From Lingula anatina (taxonomy: Eukaryota > Brachiopoda > Lingulata > Lingulida > Lingulidae), in the NCBI RefSeq assembly GCF_001039355.2, contig NW_019775502.1, positions 397,895-461,894 of the forward strand: 64,000 nucleotides of DNA. The letters run 5' to 3'. The notes under the pieces are model-generated. The model had not been told where the DNA came from, searched no databases, and saw nothing but the letters and a program-made list of their open reading frames with translations. The translations under genes and the position numbers were made by a program. Positions within the stretch are counted from its first letter, which is position 1, and the number at the start of each line of letters is the position of its first letter. Positions 23,701 to 35,000 of this stretch are shown here, piece after piece.

Positions 23701-25754
23701 GCAATACCCCACACACACCACCCCCGGCGCTCGCGCGCGCCCGCGCCCGCGTCCGCGCCGGCCCCAGCCAACCTAGTACTGTCTACAATGCCTTGAAAAG
23801 TTCCTAACAGCATATCTAATCTCCGCCCCGCACTTAACTAGAGCAAATATAAGAAATGAAAAGTTGCTTGAAAAGCAGCTCAACATATGTAAAGCGAGGA
23901 ACCACTCGTACTTGTTTCTCTCGAGGCTTTACGGATTAAATATTAAATTCGTAAGTGGCAAAGGACGACATTTTGTACACTGACGTATCAAACAAACAAA
24001 TCCGTATAGGTTACAAGGGCGAAGCAAATATTGAAAACGTCCTTTGAAAGGGATGACACTGGATTGTATCCGAGACGATCTATAGGACGCGTTTTAAGAC
24101 TGGTCTCATTTTAAAGTCACTAAGCTAATCTGCTCAGATGTTTATATCATTTTAGCTGGTCGGGGTCGAGTTCGACAGTTATACTGAGATATAGGGCAAT
24201 CCACTGAGCACTGTGAGCAACCAAGAGACACTGCCGGAATGGGGAGATTATTTGTGAGCGTACTAAATCAATGACAATATTGATATTATATTATGCTCAA
24301 GGATACGCTTTTCACGGCAAGATTTCTATTTGGAATAACGACAAACTTGAGCTACTAAAGTGGGCAAAATAAAGTGTTCAGATCTGAAAGGAAGAAAAAG
24401 ATTAAAGTAGTGTATCGTGATTCCAGTGGGATACATAGCATCCACAGAAGAGCAGCAGCTGTTGTAAGTGATGTCCCTTGATTATGAGGTAAGACCTTGT
24501 GTTTTCATCACACCGTTAATATACGTACAGCTACATACACACTTGTGTAGTAGACCTTATATGGGAATTATGAGAGGGACGAGAAGTCATCTGTGTAACT
24601 ACACGGTAAGATAGATCAAGTGTACAGAATATCGCAAATATCAGTTAACAATGGGTTCGTCTTTCAGTCAAAATGACTTTAAAATTGTCACAGCTCCGAA
24701 GAGTGATTCATGGGGAAAAGTTAAATACACGTATAGGACATATTGAACTACATATTATACAGTACTTGATGGAATGCTCCCAATGCGGCTAGTTTATTTC
24801 AACAAGCAAAACGGGGGAAAACGAAAAAATTCGATTGAGCGTTTAGTTCGTTTACTTAACTAGGTTTGCTTTCTACGATTTGCCTGAGGCGACGACAACA
24901 TACAAAATATTAAACATTTTTGTGAAAACAACTTTGTGCAGAGACAGATGGCCCACTTGACTTTTTTCAGTGTAAATCGAGTCCCTAGCAACCGGGTTAA
25001 ATAGAGCATGTGTTTTACGCCTGACCTACCACCAATGTCTATATACAAGAAATTCAATGCCAAGCAACACGATTTATATCTAGCTTGGGTCAAATGGGGC
25101 ACGTATCAGTGACATATTTTGTATGGGCTTTATTAAAAACTGTATCACTTTACCCCGGAGTTATTTGTTAGACGCTTGCAAGCATTTTAAAGGGCGGGCG
25201 CTGTAATAGTACTGCTACTGCAAATCAGATTTAATGAACTGGTACAGTGAATGGTCCCTTGCGTTATATCACAGAAAAGAAGTGGACTGTTAATCCAGTT
25301 TTGCAGTTTCACATGAAAAATAAATACAACTTTTTACAGTTTGTTTACATGTGACTTGTCAAAGATAAAAGCAGTTTTGGTGGAGATTTCAAAATAAAAA
25401 ACACCAGCATTTATCACATGACTTTTCTGTATAGATATGCAATTTAATAAACTGATAAAGAAAATTCAACCGATAGGATCAAACCTCAGCGTCAGATTTG
25501 ATTTATAGGGGCACTGCAAAACACGTATTGAATAGTTTCAGCCCTGAAAGAGAAAGATTACAAAACCGATTTTTATATCCGAGTTGGAAATGAACTTCTG
25601 GATGGTGTTACATGTATAACGTACACCTCTGATAACAAAGAAGAGTGGTTCTCGAAACACAATCAAATAAGTACTCTTTGCCAAAAGCCCTTCAAATCAT
25701 ACGCCCCATTTTGTAAAAGCTAAAGGAGAGAAATTAACATTTCGAGAAATTGAT
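20761..25754. other. Intergenic spacer before LRRC74-like gene A
   Basis: Five kilobases without a recognised gene. It holds C-runs at about 21247-21275, an 18-base G run at 22687-22704 and a CG-alternating tract at about 23723-23770. A possible orphan terminal exon at 21567-21703 is described separately. Confidence 0.5.
21567..21703 (+). other. Possible orphan 3'-terminal exon
   Basis: After an AG at 21565-21566 a Ser/Asn/Thr-rich frame (starting ESTGYAENTSLLAEATT) runs 44 codons to TGA. It resembles a disordered cytoplasmic tail, but no upstream exon is found and no family is recognised. Confidence 0.2.
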
Positions 25755-25760
25755 TATAAA
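25755..25760 (+). promoter_or_regulatory. TATA box candidate for gene A
   Basis: TATAAA stands 77 bp upstream of the proposed ATG at 25832, giving an expected transcript start near 25785 and a leader of about 45 nt. The leader would contain an ATGTGA start-stop at 25802-25807. Confidence 0.4.
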
Positions 25761-25831
25761 TGAGCGGAGACAGCCTTTAAAAGGCTGACAAGCAGGTTAT
25801 CATGTGAGAATTTGCTAATGCTATTTAACCT

Positions 25832-28800
25832 ATGTCTGTTATCGAGATCAAAATACCGGTAAGGCATGTAATATCTTCAAAAATCAAGCAAAAACGGCTT
25901 GATGTGGGATTTGAATATCTACATGTAATTCCCCTTTTTTTTAGTCGAACCTCCTTGGCAGAACGTTTATCATTTAAATTAATGATTGAAAAAAACTTGA
26001 TTGCACCTGAAAAAAATGCTGGTGTTTGTTATAAAAGTCTAACTGAAAAAGATCTACACGAGACTCTCAATTCCAGGACAGAGAATTCATAACCCCCGCT
26101 GCCTGGCAGAAAGGAGAACTTCCACACATCCCGACAGTTGTCCGAAACAAAGTGTCCGCCAAAAGAATCGACAGGAAAATACGCGTCGTCTGCCGAGCAA
26201 GCCACTCTCAAAACGACCCTGGGTCCCTGGATAACAATGGCGGAGACGTTCTGAATGCAGTGGACGGGCAGACAGCCGTGCCGACTCAGAAGGGATCACG
26301 ATATACCTTTATTGACATCGAAAAAGACTTGCAAATGTTCGATGTCGAGTACGATTTTGATGGTAAGTCGGTTTTGACCAATTTGCCTCTTAACGTTTTA
26401 GTCCATTAGTGGTTGTGGTGATTATTTTTACAATGCAGGTTGCACGTGCGCAAGTGGTTTTCAGAAGTATAATGTGCGATTAAGCTTTATGTATTGCCTG
26501 AATTTAAGTTGTGTATCAAACATATTCAGTGAACTAATGCGACACATGTAGTCGGTTTACGTTCTTTAAAAGAGAGAGAGAGAGAGAAAATGATCAAAAA
26601 TACCACTGCACACGGCCCTGCATATAGTAATTAGATGTTTTTAAATTCTTTAATTGCGATTTCATTTTACCTAAACTTTCAAAGTCAACAACCTATCAAG
26701 TTATGTTATTTTGACAGAACGGCATAAGGTTCCACTGTTGGATTGATGTGTTTCAAGTAAAGAGAAAAATAAAAAAGCTTTTATTTAAGTGGGGCAGAAA
26801 ATTTTCTCGGGAATTTTTCTCGGGGTGATGAGACGTTCTTGCTACTTATTTTTGCAAGTCTGGCGTAACGGTTGTATGAATTATTTTTACATGCTGGGAC
26901 CATAGTGAGTAATCATTCTTATATCATATCATTTTTTCGAGTAGCAGAGGACGAACCAGACGTCATCCCACCGCCGCCACTGAAGTTGTCACGGAATCAA
27001 AAAGCGTATGTGGACGCCTGTCAACTCCTCCGCGTGGCCCCGTGTAAGATGATCCTCAAGACCATAGACGGCGAGGCCATTACAATACGGAATAGAGCCC
27101 TGGGGAGCCATGGCCTGAAAGCCCTCTGCGTAGCCTTGGTGGTAAGTTACCCTCTACCAGATCCACTGATTGATTTTTCACTAGATATTCACAGATAATG
27201 TCTCAGGCTAAATATGGTCAATCTAACTATCTGGTGGAATATATGCCTATAATATCCGCCTCCCTGGTAGAGGGTAGTGGTAAGTTTATATTGGATGTAA
27301 CTATCATTTGTCGTCATGCCTATCTCCCTGTATCTCGAACCCTCCACTCCGACTACATATTGATTTTTCACTAAATATTTATAGATTTTTTTCTGGGATT
27401 TTTGTGCACTTTTCTGTACTTTGTCCAATGTGCGTACTTTGTCCAGAGAATTTTTGCATAGAATTGACGTCATCGCTCAGGTCTAGAGTAGAAAAGAACT
27501 GTCAATATGAAAAGCACCATCTGATCTTTCTTTTGGGTGATTTTATGTTTCGTTTAGTATTCATTCGCATCAGCAGTCAAGGGTTGGGGGCTGGTAATTC
27601 TAGGTTTATCTTGATATCAAATTGATTATATTGGTTTATGGTGATAAGTAGATTATCTGAACGAAAAATTAATTAAGAAGAAACATGCTTTTCGTCATCG
27701 ATCGAGGCACCTATAAAGAATATAAAAATACAACGCCAGCACTTTTTTTAGGACAACGTGACTGTGAAATCACTTGACCTGGAGGGTAACCATATTTGCA
27801 AAGAAGGCGGAAGGTACATCGCGGATTTAATATTGGAAAATGGATATCTTACCGAGTTGGTACGTACACGTGATAGCATGTGGGTTGTCTGTTTGAGACA
27901 TTCGTGTGGTTATTTGTTCGGTTAAGAGAGGGCTGATGAATGGAAGCGCAATAAAAAGCACTGTGCAAAACTACACAAATTTACTATTGTTGAGACACCT
28001 CTTTTAAAAAGCGTACTTATTTTGATTGTGATTAAAATTGTATTCGTCTGTTGAATTTTTTATAAAGAAATTACGAGAAAATGACCTTGAAACTGTTTGT
28101 TACTTTTATAACTTAACAAAATTTCATTCATCTGTATTTTTTCATCAGAGATCACAAGGAAACAAAATATTGCTCTGATAACCAAATTTCATTTTTTAAA
28201 GAGATTACGAGAGAACAACCTAGAGATCGGAGGAGCCGAGTGCCTGACCACCATGTTGCGACATAACACTGCCATCACCGTGCTGGACCTGGCAGGTAAA
28301 TATAACAGACCCGTTCACACCAGGGTAGACTGAGACCTTGGCCAGGAAGCAGACGACCTTATTGTTTATCATGGTGTTCGACATTTATTTAGGCAGGGGG
28401 GCTCCAAGGCGAACTCCTCGTGTTCTGCTCGTCTGGAAAAGCATTTCGACAATTAATAATTAGTTAAAATAATTATTCTGACTCACACGAGATGAAAGGC
28501 CACACCACTCTGCTAAATGTGTTAGGTGTACTACGTAAAATAACATTCTATAAAAAAAAAACCAACTCCGAGCTTGATAGGAATGTCTGAATCGCAGTTT
28601 ACGAAAACGAATTTGGTTGATTAATTACGTGTAAAAAGAAGATTTACACGTGTACCTTTAAATGTGGACAATTTGCAAACATTTTCCAGGTAATAATTTC
28701 CAGGAAGACAGCGCCCGGTTGTTTGCAGACATGCTACAAGTAATTATACATATTTCACTTTCCCTTAATGGAGTAAATAGATAATTGATAAAAAAAATAA

Positions 28801-30570
28801 GATATAGTCAATCTGCGGATGAATAAACAAATATCACACAGATGGACGAAAATAGAAAGAAAAAATGAAAGGAAAAGTGAAAACAGGACAAAAATAGAAA
28901 GAGAGAGGGAGGAAAGAAAGGGAGACAGAAAGAAATGAAATCATCATAAAATCAATCTAATGTTAAAATGTTTCTTTCTCTACAGGTGAACCGCACTCTT
29001 CGAGAGTTGAATCTCAGCCATAACTCATTTCGTGAGAGAGGCGGGCAGATTCTGGGTCCGGCTTTAGGTAAAATGTCTATAAAGAAGAGCAAGGAATAGC
29101 TGAACTATATAACTTCAGATTTAAAAAAAACTTCTTTTGTTGCCATACGTGTTGACTTCAGTCAATCGTATCCTATTAGTAGCAATCATGCATGAAATAC
29201 AAAGTTATTTGTCACTGTGCAATTGCGAAATCATTCCATGAATTTCATAAACAATGTCCAAGTTTGTAATATTTAATTAATCTTACGCAGAAAGTGCCGC
29301 CTGGATAAGGCACATAAAGTGAGTGAGTGAGTGAGTGAGTGGTCTTTTTCCAGGTAATAATGACACACTGGAGGTACTGGATCTGAGCTGGAACCATCTT
29401 AGACGGAAGGGAGCTGTCGCCATTTGCAAGGGACTAGCGGTAAGTCCGAAAAGTTTCATGCATGTATGGTAGAGCTATGGCCTTTCTTTAGCTAATGTGT
29501 AATAAGAGCAATAGTAATAAGGACAGATTCTTAAGGTTTCTCCATACAGTAAGTTTTTTTAGTGTAACACCGGCGACCACTTTTCGCCGTCTCATTTGTT
29601 CCAGGAAAACATCGGACTTCGGACCCTGGATGTCTCATGGAACGGATTCTACTTGGAAGGATCTAAAGAAATGGCCAAGGCGTTAGCCGTCAACACTACA
29701 CTACAGAATCTAGACCTTTCCTGCAACAGGATCGACAGAATTTGCCTTAAATTATTGCTCAAAGGACTTAAAGCTAACGAATCATTGATCACGTTGAAGG
29801 TCAGTAGTTTCTGCCACGTATTTTAAGCTAAATAAAACATTGTAAATTTGGAGTAGATTTTTATTTAACGGTAACTGAGAAATTCATTTGAAAGCGGATA
29901 AAAGCTTATTTATACATTTATAACATAATGAGAGTTAATTTAAACTAACCATCTTCTAGTAAACAACCAGCACTGCTTTTTCTTCTTTACAATTTATAGC
30001 TTCGAGAAAATGCTGTTGGTTTAGAAGGTATGATGGACATTCTGAAACAGTTGACCACTATGGAAAATCCAAGGCTGTCCAATATAGATGTGTCTGTAAG
30101 TATGGTGCACACGTGCTGTTTTTATCTTCCGTATATTAGTAGTTCGCAAGTCTCTTTCTTTCTCTCTCTCCATATCTCTCTCTCTCTCTCTGCAGGTCGC
30201 ACAGGTACGTGTGCTTGATAAATTGATGAACATACCTGATATAATCATTACTTCATTCACTTTACAACATGTTTATGAACTATAGTATACACAATTTTTA
30301 TGCTGAGTGTATTTATTGAAACAAGGAAGAACAACATAAATCTTATCTTGTTACTATTTAAATCAGAAATACTTTTAATTGGTCCCCTTATTAATTATTT
30401 TTCAGAGTCAGTTTGTTGACGAAACGTTTCTGAAGACGCTGACAGAGTTACAGGAAACTAAGCTTCCCCAGTTACAGATACACCACGGCCACGTGTTATA
30501 CAAAAGTGAAAAATCTGATCATTTATCACAAAACAACACTGTAGGGAATTCTGTTGACAATACGAAATAA
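25832..30570 (+). CDS. LRRC74A-like: LRRC74-like leucine-rich repeat protein, gene A
   Basis: Eleven exons: 25832-25858, 26077-26362, 26948-27141, 27752-27859, 28202-28295, 28690-28739, 28986-29067, 29354-29439, 29605-29799, 30000-30095, 30406-30570. They join in frame to 460 codons. Residues 1-105 are charged and probably disordered. The stretch from NQKAYVDACQLL onward, about residues 119-168, matches the LRRC74 pre-LRR region ending HGLKALCVALV. RNase-inhibitor-type repeats follow to about residue 400, including LDLSWNHLR and LDVSWNGF. A conserved cap (SQFVDETFL...HHGHV) lies in the last exon. LRRC74 proteins are poorly understood; the repeats imply protein binding. The 27-bp exon 1 (MSVIEIKIP) is the least certain part; the exon 3 acceptor has a NAGNAG ambiguity, CAG or TAG. 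Gene B is its inverted paralogue. Confidence 0.88.
27161..27216 (+). repeat. Dispersed short repeat D, copy 1
   Basis: Shares TGATTTTTCACTAAATATTC-type sequence followed by ACAGATA and a GTCTC..GGTTAAAT-like stretch with 27350-27400, 40261-40330, 45425-45490 (reverse) and 46425-46490. Lies in intron 3 of gene A. Confidence 0.75.
27350..27400 (+). repeat. Dispersed short repeat D, copy 2
   Basis: Begins with ACATATTGATTTTTCACTAA; truncated after about 50 bp. In the same intron as copy 1. Confidence 0.7.
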
Positions 30571-30696
30571 TCCAATGTTACTTTTAAAAAAAATTGAAAT
30601 TTGAAATTGACTTACTTAGAATACGTGACTGTTTTGGCTGCATAATAATTAATATTTTTAAAAATTTGTACTCATTTTAAATCGTTCATTTTTCTC

Positions 30697-30702
30697 TTTA
30701 TT
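30697..30702 (-). terminator. Poly(A) signal AATAAA for the EF-hand end of gene B
   Basis: TTTATT on the plus strand, 192 bp beyond the stop at 30894. An ATTAAA at 30767-30772 on the plus strand may serve gene A. If both are used, the two 3' UTRs overlap by roughly 100 bp. Confidence 0.45.
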
Positions 30703-30766
30703 TGTTTTTCAAATAGGTAAACAGGGTAAAGGTTATCCATCTATTGAATATGTCATTCCATTTTCA

Positions 30767-30772
30767 ATTAAA
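30767..30772 (+). terminator. Poly(A) signal ATTAAA for gene A
   Basis: A common variant signal 197 bp after the gene A stop codon. No AATAAA is closer on this strand. Confidence 0.4.
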
Positions 30773-30893
30773 CACCATCTACAAAATCACATTTTATATT
30801 GTTTTGGTTAGTAATTAACTAACCACATTTATTAAACAGTGCACCACACCGTTCGTGTCATCCCTGGGTAACCTTGACAACAGTTGATAATAC

Positions 30894-32023
30894 TCAATTT
30901 TGCGTGCTGGCATCTGCAGTTTCTGTCACTTCCGCGCCGTTGTTTTTGGTATTGTCGTCTGCTATGGTTGGAAGAGCATTTTCAACAGTCTTTTTCTTAC
31001 GGAACATATTCTTCAGGGCTGTGGCAGCGACCTTCTTTTCCTCTTGGGAGGCGTTCTCTATATCGGTCACAACTGCAGTTATCTGTTTCACAGGGGCTGG
31101 CGCTTTTGACTTTTTCTCTTCTCTTGGCGTTTTTTGCTTTTGTAAAAGAGTCGTAACTTTCCTTTGGAGCTCCTGGAATCTTTCAATTTCTTCTTTTGAT
31201 TTTTCGTCCTTGGCTTGTTTTAACATTAATAGCTTTCTAGTGAACTCCTTTTGTCCTTGCATTAGCTCCCTATAAATAAACGTTTAAGTGTATTAACATA
31301 CCTGAGAAAATAAGCAGCACTGTGAAAATGAGATAGAAGCAAATTTTATATTTCTTTGATTGTTGCTGTAAAGGACATGACCTACCCAAAATCCACCTCT
31401 CCGTCGCCATCTTTGTCTAGCTTTCTTAGCAGTTTGTCCAGCCCTTTCTTGCTCAAAGGTATCCCCTCTGCCTACAAAATTCAATGAAAACTTTTTGAAA
31501 AAAGAAATAATTATGAAATATCAACAACTAAAAAGAAAAGAAGTGAAGCGAAAAGTTACAGATGTCTATTAATGAATATTATCTAACAAATCAAATTAAA
31601 TCTGTGAGGTTTGCTCTCAGAAAATAAACCAACTAAGCAGTCTAGAACATTCGGGGAATCACTATAAAAATACGCCGTCTTCATATTTTCCATTGCAGAA
31701 ACAGTAAGATATGCAGTGTGAAATAAATAGATAAATAAATTAATAGAAATATACTGCATACGAACTAGCAATCCCTCGCCGAATTCTTGGAAAGTTAGCG
31801 AATTGCTCCCATCTTTGTCCAACTGCTTAAAGAGGTCGACCAGGCGCAGTTTCTTTTGCCGGCTGAACTCGTTGAGTACCATCATGGGGTCTTCGTTCAT
31901 CAGATCGTCCTCTGATATTTCCTCACCTTTTTGATTGAGCAGTTGTCCATATTTGATTTGAAATTCTCTTTTGTCCTGCGCCTCGACAAGCATGTCGATA
32001 AATGAGTGTGTAACGCACTGTGT
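30894..32023 (-). CDS. Alternative 3' exons of gene B: capping motif plus two EF-hands
   Basis: Exon 31762-32023 starts after TTTTTCAG in phase 0, the phase left by exon 10. It opens TQCVTHSFIDMLVEAQDKRE, which aligns with the start of the short terminal exon at 34091 (TQLVTPEFLAEYRELKNKR) and with gene A's last exon (SQFVDETFLKTLTELQ). So it is a third homologue of the LRR cap exon, now extended by EF-hands. An in-frame ATG at 31993 would also allow a separate EF-hand protein from an internal promoter. I prefer alternative splicing because the homology begins exactly at the splice site. Confidence 0.7.
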
Positions 32024-35000
32024 CTGAAAAAGATTTACATGATATGTTTTTTCAAAGGCTTTTGAACAACTCTCTATGGCAAAGGTGTAATGAATTTATG
32101 TGAGTTAAAATGAAAGTTATATATATATGGATATTTGAAACTGGACATAGCTTTCAATAGTTAAAAATGCCATGTTCATTCCTTGCTTTTTATCCCATGT
32201 CTGAGACGTTCGATAGTTACCGTATAGGACGATCAGAGCTGCAAAAAACAAAGAATTGGAAATCCTGAAACTTGCAGTATTTCTTTAAGTGCTCTGGAAC
32301 ATTTCAGCATAGACAAAGAGTGGAAATCGGCTACTAGACCGGGAAGATCGGAATAAGAACATAAATGCATATTATTGCTTAGGCCCACATGGAGCGGTAT
32401 ACTTATAGCTGGTATGTCTGCACCGGTCCACTTTGAGGTAATGAGAGCCAAAAGTCTGGCTGCAAGGAAGAGAGCCACACAAACGGAGCTTCCGAGCTAT
32501 TTGACATGCACGGCTAATCAATTAACTTAAAAGCAGGGTGTGAACTTCTGGAGAACTTGTGAAAAGGGGAGGGGGAACCCCAGTGGGGTATTTATATGTT
32601 AGGATTCGTCAAAGTGGAAAGGTTCAGGTAAGTATACCACTCGAGGTTAAAACGACCTAAGAAGTCATATAGTTTAACTTGTGATATAATAAAGCCTCTG
32701 ACCTCTCATTGTTTAGGAATACCACTGTACGACTACATCTTTGCTGAAACAGTGAGGTAAAAATACTCCGGAAATGTTCAGCTAACGAAAAACACATCAC
32801 TTAAGGTTATTCACTCCAGGACATGGAACGAAAGTAGTTGCATCCATAAAAGTGACACTACCGGTAGTTAAAACTTATACATGCACAAAAACGTATGTAA
32901 AACTTGACATCTGTGGGGCCTTCTGACCAACTAGAAGTGGTTAAAACACCCAGTGATTCCTAAAACGAAATCAAAATGTTATTATCGTAGGTGGGAAAAT
33001 CTAACATTAATTTGTCCCCGGCCTGTGTGAGCAAATTGGGTCAAGAGAATTCGTCAGTTCCTAAAATAGACATGTTTAGGTGGTCTTTTTCCAAAACCTT
33101 CGTAACTAATGCAATTTTGTTAATGACGTCACCTCTGCAATGACGCCATCATTTCGTGATGTTAGCACCATACTGATCTGCATGTGACGTCAGCAAAACG
33201 GTGATGCTCTGTGAACGTTAATGTGCCGATAATCTACATGTACAAGTTGTTAAACAAACAAAATGAAAAATCTGAACGGACGAAAAAACTGAACAAAAAA
33301 CCGCAGACGTTAAAACCAAGACAAATCAGAGGTCAAACGCGCATTTGAATTTTTATATTTATATTTCGGTCTCTGAATGTTGCAGGATAAAGAACCCGGT
33401 ATTTTGCATTAAATGGAAATCAAATTCTCCAATTTTTATTGTATCTGTTTATCCTCTGATTTGTCATAAAACATAAAAATAAAAATTAAGTGCAACCTAC
33501 CTGACATATGTTTACCTATCATCTATACGTGTTGACATTGGTTTACGTTACAGTTAGTCTCTCAATGTGCTTCACTTGGTTCTTCCTCGGCTTTGACAGT
33601 TGCATCGGCTGCACTTTTTTCACTTTTTATCTCTACTGCAACTGCACCGTGTATGTATGTATGGCTACATCTACATATGCTCAGCGTGATTCTACTACAG
33701 TGCAAATATACTTGATATAAACGATAATTCGTCTATAAGACATAGATAATTATCGTGGGTTTTATTGAGTTTGGAACAAAAATGGCTTCGTTAAATAAAT
33801 ATAAACTAAAAGCGACACACAATACGAATGAATGAAAAATAAAATCAAACCGCTATATGTACTACATGTATCAAATCTAATAGTTTGTGGCACAAAGCAA
33901 AAGCAGTGACGGTCATTCATTATCATTGTTCATGATATAATTACAAAGAGTTTTTCTCAGAAGAACGAGGTTTTTGGTCGCTTCAATTGGTTGCTTGGAT
34001 CATATATGCGACCGTGAAGAAATTTAAAATTTTGTCTCTTATTTTTTAATTCCCGATACTCGGCAAGAAATTCTGGGGTAACAAGCTGGGTCTGAAATGA
34101 AAAACAAGTTATTGCGATAGCAAGACATTTCTCTTAGACATGACATCGCGTTTGTGTCGAGAGAATTAAAGTAACGTAGCCATATAGGCCTACTATTAAG
34201 ATTAGTAGGCAATACCATTGAAGTTAAACATGTCCTATACATCTTACCAACCAAATCGTGATATACTGATTTTTCCAATATCAATGCAGTTTTCAAAATC
34301 AACCATTTAAATTGAATTGTTTGTGTTTTAATTAATATGCCTAAACGCTCCATCCTAATACACTAACTTGCTAGTGCAATCAATACAAAAGTACAAGTAA
34401 CACAATGGGGCGATTTCACAGAAGAGTTTTCACCTGAGGCTGAATAAATTAAAACCAACATTTTGGCTTGTATAAACTAGGTCTAGTCTCAATCGCAACA
34501 TTTGCTATACAAGACATATTGTTTGGGAACTAGACCTCATCACGACCATTACCTGTACTATAGCCACGAATGAGAAATCGACCCACTGTGATTTGTGATT
34601 TTAAAACTGTCGCAACCGTACAATTTACACACTCTGACATCTCCTCTAACGCAATCAAAAAACAGCATTCATACTGTTAAACTGTTGTGATTTTCTATTG
34701 CAACTTTATCTACGAATACTCTAACCAATAAAATACCCCAAGGATACACTGTGACAGTTTAGAAAACATCAATATCATGGAATGCTAATTCTGTTGTTTG
34801 GCACTATCTTCTGCCGTTTCAAGTTATTTGTAAACGCGACTGCAGCAAATCGTTGACTGCACTTACGTGTATGTCTATTAGTTTTATGGTCGTCACGTCG
34901 GATTCCTCTATAGCCTTCACTAGAACCAGAGTTCCTTCAGTCCCGATGGTATTCTTAGGCATCTTATTAAAAGATTGAAAAAGAAAATTGATGAAAAACC

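Noticed and set aside
30197-30205. 9-bp microexon VAQ in gene A
   Set aside because: AG and GT flank it in phase, but gene B and the conserved cap align without it.
30894-32023. EF-hand exons as an independent gene
   Set aside because: First exon has an acceptor, the same phase as and peptide homology to the LRR cap exon; kept as the weaker alternative.
32233-32478. 81-codon minus-strand frame
   Set aside because: No family, no splice partners, in the intron of gene B.
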